DNA of 64,000 bases, from contig NZ_VEWK01000011.1 of assembly GCF_006376675.1 (NCBI RefSeq), positions 1 through 64,000 on the forward strand, given 5' to 3'. The notes below the pieces were generated by a model. It did no database searches and was not told where the DNA came from. It saw only the letters and a list, made by a program, of their open reading frames with translations. The stretch comes from Brucella pecoris. Its GTDB lineage: Bacteria > Pseudomonadota > Alphaproteobacteria > Rhizobiales > Rhizobiaceae. The position numbers and the translations under genes are program-made. This document shows positions 10,305-19,200 of this stretch, one piece after another. How positions within the stretch are numbered: the stretch's first letter is position 1; every line of letters starts with the position of its first letter.

Positions 10305-11444
10305 ATGGACAATCTTGCTAATCGGGGCGTAATTGTACTGGCCGCCGGTGGAACAGGTGGTCACCTGTTTCCGGCGGAAGCGCTGGCGCATGAATTGAAG
10401 GTGCGCGGCTGGGACGTTCATCTGGCAACCGATGCGCGCGCCCAGCGGTTTGCGGGCGCCTTCGCGGAAGATCATGTTCATGTCATTCGTTCAGCGACGA
10501 TTGCAGGCCGCAACCCGATAGCGCTTCTGAAAACTTTCTGGTCGCTGTGGCAGGGCAATCTCGATTCTCGCAAACTGTTTCGTCGGCTGAAACCCAAACT
10601 CGTTGCGGGCTTTGGTGGCTATCCGACGCTACCGCCGCTTTATGCGGCCAGCAACATGCATATTCCGACACTGGTGCACGAGCAGAATGCTGTCATGGGC
10701 CGCGCCAATAAAGGGCTTGCAGGTCGGGTAAAAGCCATTGCTGGTGGCTTTCTGCCCGAAACCGGCGGTGCTTATGCCGAGAAGACGGTCACGACCGGCA
10801 ATCCGGTTCGTCCGCCCGTTCTGGCTGCAGCCGGAACACCCTACAAGCCGGTCAAGGCGGATGAACGGTTTCGTCTGCTGGTCTTTGGCGGCAGCCAGGG
10901 CGCGCAGTTCTTTTCGACCGCCATTCCTGCTGCCGTGGCTTTGTTGCCGGAAAAGGATCGGGCGCGGCTGCTAATTACCCAACAGGCGCGTAAGGAAGAC
11001 GAAGCCGCCGTGCGGGAAGCTTACAAGAAACTTGGTATTCCCGCCGACGTAGCGCCGTTTTTCAACGACATGCCTGCGCGTATGGCGGATGCCCAGTTTG
11101 TGATTTCGCGTTCAGGTGCTTCGACTGTTTCCGAGATCACGGTCATTGGTCGCCCGGCCATGCTGGTGCCGTTTCCACATGCGCTGGATCATGATCAGGC
11201 TGCCAATGCGGCAGCGCTCGCGGCTGTCGGCGGTGGCGAGGTTGTTCGCCAGTCGGAATTGTCGCCAGAACGCCTTGCCGGGATACTCCAGACCGCGATG
11301 AATGAGCCGGAGCGCCTCGAAGCACAAGCAAAAGCTGCAAAAAGCGTTGGTAAGCCAGATGCAGCGCGGTTGCTTGCTGATCTGGCAGAGGCTATTGCAG
11401 CGGGTAAATCAGTTCAGGAATTCAAAGAAGGAACTCGGCCATGA
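10305..11444 (+). CDS. murG: UDP-GlcNAc:undecaprenyl-PP-MurNAc-pentapeptide GlcNAc transferase MurG
   Basis: MurG is the peripheral inner-membrane GT-B glycosyltransferase that converts lipid I to lipid II. From ATG 10305 it has 379 residues, with GGTGGH (15-20), HEQNAV (125-130), TGNPVR (164-169) and GGSQGA (195-200), all MurG signatures. The frame is open upstream to a GTG at 10260 inside ftsW, but the ATG lies 7 bp after the ftsW stop and matches the family N terminus, so I chose it. The stop overlaps the murC start by 4 bp. Confidence 0.96.
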   Translation: MDNLANRGVIVLAAGGTGGHLFPAEALAHELKVRGWDVHLATDARAQRFAGAFAEDHVHVIRSATIAGRNPIALLKTFWSLWQGNLDSRKLFRRLKPKLVAGFGGYPTLPPLYAASNMHIPTLVHEQNAVMGRANKGLAGRVKAIAGGFLPETGGAYAEKTVTTGNPVRPPVLAAAGTPYKPVKADERFRLLVFGGSQGAQFFSTAIPAAVALLPEKDRARLLITQQARKEDEAAVREAYKKLGIPADVAPFFNDMPARMADAQFVISRSGASTVSEITVIGRPAMLVPFPHALDHDQAANAAALAAVGGGEVVRQSELSPERLAGILQTAMNEPERLEAQAKAAKSVGKPDAARLLADLAEAIAAGKSVQEFKEGTRP

Positions 11445-12847
11445 AAATGCCGCTGAATATCGGGCTTGTCCATTTCATCGGAATTGGCGGCATCGGCATG
11501 AGCGGTATTGCCGAAGTGCTGCACAATCTCGGTTACAAGGTACAGGGCTCAGACCAGTCCGACAGCGCCAATGTGCAGCGCCTGCGTGACAAGGGCATCG
11601 ACGTCTTTGTCGGCCACAAGGCTGAAAATATCGGAGATGCCGAAGTGGTCGTCGTTTCGACGGCGATCAAGAAGAACAATCCCGAATTGGTTGCTTCGCG
11701 CGAAAAGCTGTTGCCCATCGTGCGCCGCGCCGAAATGCTGGCAGAGCTGATGCGCTTCCGCCGTGCCGTTGCCATTGGTGGCACGCACGGCAAGACAACC
11801 ACGACGTCCATGGTTGCGGCATTGCTCGATGCGGGGCATCTCGATCCGACCGTCATCAATGGCGGCATCATCAACGCCTATGGTACCAATGCCCGCATGG
11901 GCGACGGTGACTGGATGGTGGTGGAGGCCGATGAAAGCGACGGTACATTCCTGAAGCTGCCCGCCGATATTGCGGTCGTGACCAATATCGACCCCGAACA
12001 TCTCGACCATTACGGCAATTTCGACAATGTGCGCGCCGCCTTTGCACAGTTCGTCGAGAACGTGCCGTTCTACGGTTTCGGTGTCATGTGCCTCGATCAT
12101 CCGGAAGTGCAGGCTCTTGTGAGCCGCATTGAGGATCGCCGCATCATTACCTACGGTCAGAACCCGCAGGCAGAAGTACGCTTTATCAATCATCGCATGG
12201 ATGGTGCGGCGAGCCTGTTCGATGTCGTGATCCGCTCCCGCAAGGGCGAGGCGACCGAGATCAAGGATCTGCGTCTGCCGATGCCGGGTCAGCACAACGT
12301 ATCAAATGCAACGGCGGCAATCGCCGTTGCGCATGAGCTGGGTATCTCTGCCGACGATATTCGTCGTGGTCTCGGCTCGTTCGGCGGCGTGAAGCGTCGC
12401 TTCACCCATACGGGCACATGGAATGGCGTCGAGATATTCGATGACTACGGCCATCACCCGGTTGAAATCCGCGCCGTGCTGAAAGCCGCGCGTGAAGCCA
12501 CGAAAGGCCGTGTGGTCGCCATCGTGCAGCCGCACCGTTTCACGCGCCTGGCAAGTCTGTTCGACGAATTCGCGGCATGTTTCAACGATGCCGATACAGT
12601 CATCGTGACGCCGGTCTATACGGCTGGCGAAGACCCGATTGAGGGCGTCAATTCCGAAGCGCTCGTATCACGCATCAAGACCGCAGGTCATCGCGATGCG
12701 CGCTATGCCAGCGGCCCGGAAGCGCTGGCGCCATTGGTCGCGTCGATTGCAGAGCCGGGCGACTTCGTGGTCTGCCTCGGCGCAGGCAATATCACGCAGT
12801 GGGCATATGCACTGCCGAAAGAACTGGCTGAGCAGGGTAAGAAGTAA
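11441..12847 (+). CDS. murC: UDP-N-acetylmuramate:L-alanine ligase MurC
   Basis: MurC attaches L-alanine to UDP-MurNAc, the first step of stem-peptide assembly. The 468-residue protein has the N-terminal UDP-binding HFIGIGGIGMSG (11-22), the P-loop GTHGKTTT (114-121) and the DDYGHHPVE motif near residues 335-345. The start overlaps murG as ATGA and murB follows 1 bp after the stop, so murG-murC-murB appear translationally coupled. Confidence 0.97.
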   Translation: MKMPLNIGLVHFIGIGGIGMSGIAEVLHNLGYKVQGSDQSDSANVQRLRDKGIDVFVGHKAENIGDAEVVVVSTAIKKNNPELVASREKLLPIVRRAEMLAELMRFRRAVAIGGTHGKTTTTSMVAALLDAGHLDPTVINGGIINAYGTNARMGDGDWMVVEADESDGTFLKLPADIAVVTNIDPEHLDHYGNFDNVRAAFAQFVENVPFYGFGVMCLDHPEVQALVSRIEDRRIITYGQNPQAEVRFINHRMDGAASLFDVVIRSRKGEATEIKDLRLPMPGQHNVSNATAAIAVAHELGISADDIRRGLGSFGGVKRRFTHTGTWNGVEIFDDYGHHPVEIRAVLKAAREATKGRVVAIVQPHRFTRLASLFDEFAACFNDADTVIVTPVYTAGEDPIEGVNSEALVSRIKTAGHRDARYASGPEALAPLVASIAEPGDFVVCLGAGNITQWAYALPKELAEQGKK

Positions 12848-12848
12848 G

Positions 12849-13811
12849 ATGGAAAGCGGCGAGACGCTTCTGAAGAAGCTCGACGGCAAATTGTCGGGCT
12901 TGCGTGGTCGGCTGACGCCCGATGCCGGTATGGACAAGATCACCTGGTTCCGCGCCGGCGGACCGGCACAGGTCCTGTTTCAGCCTGCCGACGAAGAAGA
13001 CCTCTCTACATTTCTAAAGGCTGTACCAGAAGAAATACCGATTCTCGTCGTAGGTATCGGCTCCAACCTGCTTGTACGTGATGGCGGTGTGCCCGGTTTT
13101 GTGATTCGGCTGTCGGCGAAAGGCTTTGGCGAGGTGGAGCGTGTCTCCCACACGCAGCTCAGGGCGGGCACAGCGACGCCAGACAAGCGCGTGGCTGCGG
13201 CCGCGCTGGAGGCCGGACTTTCGGGCTTCCATTTCTACCACGGCATTCCTGGTGGCATTGGCGGGGCGTTGCGCATGAATGCGGGCGCCAACGGTGTGGA
13301 AACGCGTGAGCGCGTCGTGGAAGTTCGTGCACTTGATCGAAAGGGCGAGGTGCATCTGCTTTCCAATGCGGATATGGGCTACGCCTATCGTCATTCCTCA
13401 GCCTCACTGGATCTGATTTTCACTTCCGTATTGTTCGAAGGCAATCCGGGCGAGCCTGATGCAATCAGGCAGGCCATGGACGAGGTGCAGCACCATCGCG
13501 AGACGGTGCAGCCTGTGCGCGAAAAGACGGGCGGTTCGACCTTCAAGAATCCAGAAGGCACATCGGCCTGGAAGGAAATCGACAAGGCAGGCTGCCGTGG
13601 CTTGCGTGTCGGCGGCGCGCAGATGTCCGAAATGCACTGCAATTTTATGATCAATACAGGCACCGCAACGGGGCATGATCTGGAGACTTTAGGCGAAACA
13701 GTTCGCGCCAAAGTTTTCGAAAATTCGGGTATTCGCCTTCATTGGGAAATCAAACGTCTTGGTTTGTTCCGCGAGGGTGAGCCGGTTGAAGAGTTTCTTG
13801 GAAAATTTTGA
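12849..13811 (+). CDS. murB: UDP-N-acetylenolpyruvoylglucosamine reductase MurB
   Basis: MurB is the FAD- and NADPH-dependent cytoplasmic enzyme that reduces UDP-GlcNAc-enolpyruvate to UDP-MurNAc. From ATG 12849 it has 320 residues, with the FAD-binding GSNLL (71-75), GIPGGIGGA (132-140) and the catalytic serine S230 in GGSTFKNP (228-235). The frame is open upstream into murC, but ATG 12849 comes one base after the murC stop. A strong intrinsic terminator follows, so this is the last gene of the first dcw transcription block. Confidence 0.96.
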   Translation: MESGETLLKKLDGKLSGLRGRLTPDAGMDKITWFRAGGPAQVLFQPADEEDLSTFLKAVPEEIPILVVGIGSNLLVRDGGVPGFVIRLSAKGFGEVERVSHTQLRAGTATPDKRVAAAALEAGLSGFHFYHGIPGGIGGALRMNAGANGVETRERVVEVRALDRKGEVHLLSNADMGYAYRHSSASLDLIFTSVLFEGNPGEPDAIRQAMDEVQHHRETVQPVREKTGGSTFKNPEGTSAWKEIDKAGCRGLRVGGAQMSEMHCNFMINTGTATGHDLETLGETVRAKVFENSGIRLHWEIKRLGLFREGEPVEEFLGKF

Positions 13812-13821
13812 TAAAAAAGTT

Positions 13822-13856
13822 GCCCGGATTTTCTACCTGATATTCCGGGCTTTTTT
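13822..13856 (+). terminator. Rho-independent terminator after murB
   Basis: The stem GCCCGGA (13822-13828) pairs with TCCGGGC (13844-13850) and six T residues follow (13851-13856). It lies 10 bp after the murB stop and separates rsmH-murB from ddl-ftsQ-ftsA-ftsZ. Confidence 0.9.
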
Positions 13857-14056
13857 GCCTTCACAAGCGACGCGTAAGGTTCGTCCCTTCCTATAGGGTC
13901 TTGTCACGGAATCAATCCTCTGATTCTTTAGGGTTAACCACACAGTGATTTGATTCGGCAGGATTTTCCTGCCGCGGGTGCCTGCGGCCTGTGCTGCTGG
14001 GTTACTCGGATTCTGTTTAATTGATGCGCAGGGGATTGCGCAGAGGGGATGCTAAC
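13857..14056 (+). promoter_or_regulatory. Leader of ddl-ftsQ-ftsA-ftsZ with four GANTC sites
   Basis: This gap holds GANTC methylation sites at 13909-13913, 13922-13926, 13952-13956 and 14009-14013, a GGTTAACC palindrome at 13931-13938, and a perfect 8-bp hairpin CGGCAGGA/TCCTGCCG (13956-13974). GANTC is the target of the cell-cycle methyltransferase CcrM in Alphaproteobacteria, and CcrM/GcrA control of division genes is established in Caulobacter. The promoter itself could not be placed with confidence. Confidence 0.45.
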
Positions 14057-14983
14057 ATGACGGGAAAGCACGTCGCCGTTTTGATGGGCGGTTTCTCTTC
14101 GGAGCGCCCGGTCAGCTTGTCCTCCGGAACGGCTTGCGCTGCAACCCTTGAAGAGCGCGGCTATCGCGTGACACGTGTTGATGTGGATCGCAATATTGCC
14201 AGCGTTCTTGCCGAGCTGAAGCCTGACGTTGCGTTCAATGCGCTGCATGGTCCTTTCGGTGAGGATGGCGCTATCCAAGGTGTTCTCGAATATCTCCAGA
14301 TTCCCTACACGCATTCGGGCGTGCTCGCTTCGGCGCTTGCCATGGACAAGGACCGCGCCAAGAAGGTGGCTGCCGCCGCTGGCGTCGCTGTGGCTCCCTC
14401 AAGGCTTATGAATCGTTTCGACATCGGTATGCAGCATCCGATGGAGCCGCCTTACGTGGTGAAGCCGGTTCGTGAAGGGTCGAGCTTCGGTGTTGTTATC
14501 GTCAAGGAAGATCAGGCGCATCCGCCGCAGGTTATCGGTTCAGCCGAGTGGAAATATGGCGATGAGGTTATGGTCGAGGGCTATATTGCCGGGCGCGAGC
14601 TGACTTGTGCCGTGATGGGCGATCGCGCCATGGACGTGTGCGAGATCATTCCGGTCGGGCATCAGTTCTACGACTATGATTCAAAATATGTTGCAGGCGC
14701 GTCATCTCACGTGTGTCCGGCAAAAATTTTACCAAATATTTACCAAAAAATACAAACAATGGCCCTTACGGCGCATCGGGCAATCGGGTGTCGGGGCGTA
14801 AGCCGGTCAGACTTCCGTTTCGATGATCGTTTCTCTGAAGATGGCGAAGTTATCTGGTTGGAAATCAATACCCAGCCGGGGATGACTCCTACCTCGCTCG
14901 TGCCTGATATCGCCAAAGCGGCTGGTATCTCTTTCGGTGAATTGTTGAGTTGGATGGTGGAGGACGCGTCTTGTTTGCGTTGA
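14057..14983 (+). CDS. ddl: D-alanine:D-alanine ligase Ddl
   Basis: Ddl is the cytoplasmic ATP-grasp enzyme that makes the D-Ala-D-Ala used by MurF. From ATG 14057 it has 308 residues, with SSERPVSLSSG (14-24), HGPFGEDGAIQG (64-75), the ATP-binding KPVREGSSFG (136-145) and LEINTQPGMT (268-277). The ATG at 14057 has GAGGGG (14043-14048) upstream; an in-frame upstream start at 14021 would add 12 unconserved residues. Codons 14721-14760 are unusually AT-rich, with rare TTA and ATA, unlike the rest of the gene. Confidence 0.95.
   Translation: MTGKHVAVLMGGFSSERPVSLSSGTACAATLEERGYRVTRVDVDRNIASVLAELKPDVAFNALHGPFGEDGAIQGVLEYLQIPYTHSGVLASALAMDKDRAKKVAAAAGVAVAPSRLMNRFDIGMQHPMEPPYVVKPVREGSSFGVVIVKEDQAHPPQVIGSAEWKYGDEVMVEGYIAGRELTCAVMGDRAMDVCEIIPVGHQFYDYDSKYVAGASSHVCPAKILPNIYQKIQTMALTAHRAIGCRGVSRSDFRFDDRFSEDGEVIWLEINTQPGMTPTSLVPDIAKAAGISFGELLSWMVEDASCLR
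14959..14964 (+). promoter_or_regulatory. Shine-Dalgarno site GGAGGA for ftsQ
   Basis: GGAGGA lies 6 bp before the TTG at 14971, inside the end of ddl. This strong site decides the ftsQ start over the in-frame TTG at 14950, which would lie upstream of it. Confidence 0.65.
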
Positions 14984-15906
14984 ACGGAAAATCGGACGGA
15001 TATGGGCGCTCGGGCTCGATGCGGGATGCATCGGGAGCGATGGGTGCTGCTTTTGTCCTGCCGCGCTTCCTGCGCAAGCCGTTCCGCTTCGCTGTTCGCC
15101 TTTTCCAGGGCAACGTTAATATCCCGCGCCATGCTGGCACTGTCGGTATGCTGGGTTTTCTTGGTGCTACCGGCCTTTACGGTATGGCGGTTGGTAATCA
15201 TACGCCCGAGGTCGTCAAGGCGACAGCTTCCACGTTTGGTTTCGCAATCGAGGATGTGAAGGTTGTCGGCAATAACGAGACTTCCGATATTGATATTCTT
15301 GGTCAGCTCGATCTCGACGGCGAGACGTCTCTTGTCGGCCTGAGCGCTGAAGAAGCGCGCCAGTCCATCGACAAGCTGCCGTGGATTGAAAGTGCAGAAG
15401 TTCGCAAAATTTATCCCGGTACTGTTCTCGTCTCGCTGCACGAGCGCAAGGCGTTCGCCATCTGGCAAAACGACAAGGATCTGTCGCTGATCGACGCTGC
15501 CGGCGATACGATCGTTCCATTCCGTTCCGGCCGGTACAATTCGCTGCCGCTCGTCGTAGGCGAGGGCGCGGAAAAGAAGGTCAAGGGTTTCGTCGACGAG
15601 ATTGCTGCCTATCCCGGTCTGGCCGGAAAGGTTCGCGCCTACATCCGCGTTGGCGACCGTCGCTGGGATCTGCTTCTCGATAATGGCGTGCGCATCATGC
15701 TGCCGGAAACCGATCCGCTGAAGGCATTGGCGCAGGTCGAGAAGCTCGATCAGGATCAGCATCTTCTGTCGCGCGATATTGCTGCGGTCGATCTTCGTCT
15801 CGATGATCGTGTGACGGTCCAATTGACGGCAACTGGCATGGAGCAGCGCCAGAAGTTTCTGGCCGAGCGTAAAAAAGAACTATCCCGCACGGGGAAGCGC
15901 GTATGA
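14971..15906 (+). CDS. ftsQ: Cell division protein FtsQ
   Basis: FtsQ is a bitopic inner-membrane divisome protein that binds FtsL-FtsB and links early to late division proteins. The 311-residue protein has a long basic cytoplasmic segment (1-55), a membrane segment at about 57-75, and a periplasmic part beginning with a POTRA-like domain (about 92-160; VKVVGNNETSD at 96-106), followed by the FtsQ/DivIB domain. The start is a TTG backed by GGAGGA. It overlaps the ddl end by 13 bp and the ftsA start by 4 bp. Confidence 0.93.
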   Translation: MFALNGKSDGYGRSGSMRDASGAMGAAFVLPRFLRKPFRFAVRLFQGNVNIPRHAGTVGMLGFLGATGLYGMAVGNHTPEVVKATASTFGFAIEDVKVVGNNETSDIDILGQLDLDGETSLVGLSAEEARQSIDKLPWIESAEVRKIYPGTVLVSLHERKAFAIWQNDKDLSLIDAAGDTIVPFRSGRYNSLPLVVGEGAEKKVKGFVDEIAAYPGLAGKVRAYIRVGDRRWDLLLDNGVRIMLPETDPLKALAQVEKLDQDQHLLSRDIAAVDLRLDDRVTVQLTATGMEQRQKFLAERKKELSRTGKRV

Positions 15907-17225
15907 GTATTCTGGGCGGCAAGGGATCATCACAAGGCGGAACTGCAGGGCGCAAGGTGCGCCTGTTAACGGTTCTGGATGTCGGATCAAGCAAGGTTTC
16001 CTGCGTCATCGCACGGTTGCGTCCGCATGAAGGCGGCGCACTGCTGCCGGGTCGCACGCACCGTATGGAAGTGCTGGGCATCGGTCACCAGCGTTCGCGC
16101 GGCGTCAAGTCGGGCGTCATCATCGATCTGGATGCGGCTGAGCAGTCGATTCGTCTTGCAGTCGATGCAGCAGAACGCATGGCTGGCCTTACCGTCGATA
16201 GCCTGATCGTTAATATTTCGGCCGGTCGCCTCAAGAGCGAGACCTTCACGGCAAGCGTCAATCTGGGCGGCCATGAAGTCGAGCAGACCGATATTCGCCG
16301 CGTTCTGGCCGCTGGTGCCAAGCAGGCGCTTGCAGCCGAGCGTCACCTCGTTCATTCGCTCCCGGTTGGTTATACGCTCGATGGTGAGCGCGGTATTCGC
16401 GATCCGCTCGGAATGCTGGGCGACAGCCTTGGCGTGGATATGCATGTGCTGACCGCCGATGCAGCGCCGCTACGCAATCTGGAGCTTTGCATCAACCGCT
16501 GCCATTTGTCGGTGGAAGCCATCGTTGCAACGCCTTACGCCAGCGGTCTTGCGGCTCTCGTGGGCGATGAAGCCGAAATGGGCGCTGCCTGCATCGATAT
16601 GGGTGGCGGCACGACGACGATTTCCGTCTTCTCGGAAGGCAAGTTCATTCACGCCGATGCCGTGGCCATTGGCGGCAATCACGTGACGATGGACGTGGCT
16701 CGTGGCTTTTCCACCCGGATGGAAGACGCTGAACGCCTCAAGGTCATGTACGGCTCTGCTCTTCCGAGCGCTGCCGATGACCGCGACCTCATCTCTGTTC
16801 CGCCCATCGGCGACGATGAGCGTGATGTACCCAATCAATATCCGCGCTCGGTACTGACGCGGATTATCCGTGCAAGAGTGGAAGAGACGCTAGAACTGGT
16901 GCGCGACAGGCTCAACCAGTCAGGTCTTGGACATATTGTCGGTAAGCGTGTGGTTCTGACCGGTGGCGCAAGCCAACTGCCAGGAATGCCAGAGGCTGCC
17001 AGGCGGATCCTTGCAAGAAATGTACGAATCGGGCGTCCTCTAGGAATAGCGGGATTGCCTGAGGCGGCTAAGGGGGCAGCTTTTGCCGCGACCGTTGGAC
17101 TTCTGATTTACCCGCAGGTGGCCGGGATAGAAGAGCGGTCGGTGAAAGCAGCTTCCTCCGGTCTGATGACTGGTACGGGTGGGCGCATTCAACGTGTCAG
17201 CCAATGGCTGAGAGAGAGTTTTTGA
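15903..17225 (+). CDS. ftsA: Cell division protein FtsA
   Basis: FtsA is the actin-like ATPase that tethers FtsZ filaments to the membrane and recruits later divisome proteins. The 440-residue protein has the phosphate-binding motif LDVGSSKVSCVIA (25-37), the second motif DMGGGTTT (232-239), and the C-terminal adenosine motif TGGASQLPG. The last residues (RVSQWLRESF) form the amphipathic membrane-targeting helix. The start overlaps ftsQ as ATGA. Confidence 0.96.
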   Translation: MSILGGKGSSQGGTAGRKVRLLTVLDVGSSKVSCVIARLRPHEGGALLPGRTHRMEVLGIGHQRSRGVKSGVIIDLDAAEQSIRLAVDAAERMAGLTVDSLIVNISAGRLKSETFTASVNLGGHEVEQTDIRRVLAAGAKQALAAERHLVHSLPVGYTLDGERGIRDPLGMLGDSLGVDMHVLTADAAPLRNLELCINRCHLSVEAIVATPYASGLAALVGDEAEMGAACIDMGGGTTTISVFSEGKFIHADAVAIGGNHVTMDVARGFSTRMEDAERLKVMYGSALPSAADDRDLISVPPIGDDERDVPNQYPRSVLTRIIRARVEETLELVRDRLNQSGLGHIVGKRVVLTGGASQLPGMPEAARRILARNVRIGRPLGIAGLPEAAKGAAFAATVGLLIYPQVAGIEERSVKAASSGLMTGTGGRIQRVSQWLRESF

Positions 17226-17359
17226 GTAAGCATTGAGTGAACTGTTGAATCAGCGTGTTGAATTAGCATGTCGACTTATTGGGGCGTGACCATCTGGGTA
17301 ACAACCAATCCACACCGCGGCGGCGAAGCGGTGGTAAGGCTTAAGAGGAACAAGGACCT
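17226..17359 (+). promoter_or_regulatory. ftsA-ftsZ intergenic region
   Basis: A 134-bp gap, larger than others in the cluster, suggests a separate ftsZ promoter. One GANTC site is present (17247-17251) and a Shine-Dalgarno AAGAGGAACAAGGA (about 17342-17356) precedes the ATG. I could not assign -35 and -10 boxes. Confidence 0.35.
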
Positions 17360-19057
17360 ATGACTATCAATCTGCAAAAGCCGGATATCACCGAGCTGAA
17401 GCCTCGCATCACCGTATTCGGTGTTGGCGGTGGCGGCGGCAATGCGGTCAACAACATGATCAATGCCGGTCTGCGCGGCGTGGATTTTGTCGTAGCCAAC
17501 ACCGACGCTCAGGCTTTGACGATGTCGAAGTCCGAACGCATGATCCAGCTTGGCGCTGCCGTCACGGAGGGTCTTGGTGCTGGTTCCCAGCCAGAGGTTG
17601 GACGCGCGGCTGCTGAAGAATGCATCGACGAAATCGTCGATCATCTGAATGGCACGCATATGTGCTTCGTGACCGCAGGCATGGGCGGTGGTACCGGCAC
17701 TGGTGCTGCTCCCGTCGTGGCGCGTGCAGCGCGCGAACGCGGTATCCTCACCGTTGGCGTTGTGACCAAGCCTTTCCATTTCGAAGGCGCCCGCCGCATG
17801 AAGACTGCCGATCTTGGCATCGAAGAACTGCAGAAAAATGTCGATACGCTTATCGTCATTCCGAACCAGAACCTCTTCCGCATTGCCAACGACAAGACCA
17901 CCTTCGCCGATGCTTTCGCAATGGCTGACCAGGTGCTCTATTCGGGCGTTGCCTGCATTACCGACCTGATGGTCAAGGAAGGCCTCATCAATCTCGACTT
18001 CGCTGACGTTCGTTCGGTGATGCGCGAAATGGGCAAGGCCATGATGGGTACGGGCGAAGCTTCCGGCGAAGGCCGCGCAATGGCGGCTGCCGAAGCTGCA
18101 ATTGCCAACCCGCTGCTCGACGAGACCTCGATGCGCGGCGCGAAGGGCCTTCTGATCTCGATCACCGGTGGTCGCGACATGACCCTGTTCGAAGTCGATG
18201 AAGCTGCAACGCGTATTCGCGAAGAAGTCGATCCGGATGCGAACATCATCCTTGGCGCAACCTTCGACGAAGGCCTCGAAGGCGTCATCCGTGTGTCTGT
18301 TGTCGCGACCGGTATTGACAAGCAGTTAGGAGACGCGGCGCCTGCGCCGCTGGAATTTCGCCAGCCGGTAAAGCAGACCGCTCAGGTGAAGCCGATGGCT
18401 CCGCATGGCGCACTTCGTCCTCCGGTCGTTGAACAGCCGCGTCAGGTCGATCCGATTGCCCAGGCGATCCAGTCTGCTGAAGCTGAAATTCCAGCCGCAC
18501 CGGCAGCTCCTGCCGCTTCTGCTGAGCCGGAGTTCCGCCCGCAGAGCCGCATTTTCCAGGCTCCGGCGCCAGAATCCTTCGAACGTGCTCCGGCTGCCCG
18601 TGCACCGATGCCACAGGCCCCGGCAGGTCATCAGGCAGCGCAGCCGCAGGCCTACCAGCAGCCGCAGATGCACGAACAGCCGGTACGCGAGCCGCGCCCG
18701 GCTCCGCGTATGCCTGCCGTTTCGGATTTCCCGCCGGTCGCCCAGGCTGAAATAAATGCCCGTCGTGCTCCACAGCAGCCTGCACAGGAAGAGCCGCGTG
18801 GCCCGATGAGCCTCCTGAAGCGCCTGACCCATGGTCTGTCGCGTCGCGAGGAAGATCAGCCTGCAGCTCGTTTGGAACCAGCACAGCATCGTGAACCCGG
18901 CATGCGCCCGGCTGAACGCCGCGCTCCACAGCAGGATTCGTCGATCTATGCACCGCGTCGTGGCCAGCTTGACGATCAGGGCCGTCCGCAGCCGCGTGCA
19001 GCTTCGGAAGAAGATCAGCTCGAAATCCCGGCCTTCCTGCGCCGCCAGTCGAACTAA
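17360..19057 (+). CDS. ftsZ: Cell division protein FtsZ
   Basis: FtsZ is the tubulin-like GTPase that polymerises into the Z-ring. The 565-residue protein has the nucleotide-binding GVGGGGGNAV (21-30), the tubulin signature GGGTGTG (110-116) and the core ends near residue 320. A linker of about 230 residues rich in Ala, Pro and Gln follows, then the conserved C-terminal peptide EIPAFLRRQ (555-563) that binds FtsA and other partners. At 565 residues it is far longer than the roughly 380 of E. coli; a long linker is usual in Rhizobiales. A strong terminator follows. Confidence 0.98.
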   Translation: MTINLQKPDITELKPRITVFGVGGGGGNAVNNMINAGLRGVDFVVANTDAQALTMSKSERMIQLGAAVTEGLGAGSQPEVGRAAAEECIDEIVDHLNGTHMCFVTAGMGGGTGTGAAPVVARAARERGILTVGVVTKPFHFEGARRMKTADLGIEELQKNVDTLIVIPNQNLFRIANDKTTFADAFAMADQVLYSGVACITDLMVKEGLINLDFADVRSVMREMGKAMMGTGEASGEGRAMAAAEAAIANPLLDETSMRGAKGLLISITGGRDMTLFEVDEAATRIREEVDPDANIILGATFDEGLEGVIRVSVVATGIDKQLGDAAPAPLEFRQPVKQTAQVKPMAPHGALRPPVVEQPRQVDPIAQAIQSAEAEIPAAPAAPAASAEPEFRPQSRIFQAPAPESFERAPAARAPMPQAPAGHQAAQPQAYQQPQMHEQPVREPRPAPRMPAVSDFPPVAQAEINARRAPQQPAQEEPRGPMSLLKRLTHGLSRREEDQPAARLEPAQHREPGMRPAERRAPQQDSSIYAPRRGQLDDQGRPQPRAASEEDQLEIPAFLRRQSN

Positions 19058-19081
19058 TCTTTTCTCAACAAAGTCATGAAA

Positions 19082-19108
19082 GCCCGCCTGAAACAGGCGG
19101 GCTTTTTT
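19082..19108 (+). terminator. Rho-independent terminator after ftsZ
   Basis: A perfect 9-bp stem GCCCGCCTG/CAGGCGGGC with an AAA loop (19082-19102) is followed by six T residues (19103-19108), 25 bp after the ftsZ stop. Confidence 0.95.
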
Positions 19109-19200
19109 GCTTTTCGGGAGCCGTCTTGTATGAAGGTAAGGCATTTTGGATTGCCGCTCTGTCTTGAACTGATAAACGGCGATGAAGCGGGGCGGAGTAA

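Noticed and set aside
13925..13945. CtrA binding site in the ddl leader (GGTTAACC)
   Set aside because: Only one half-site is present; the full TTAA-N7-TTAA pattern is not there.
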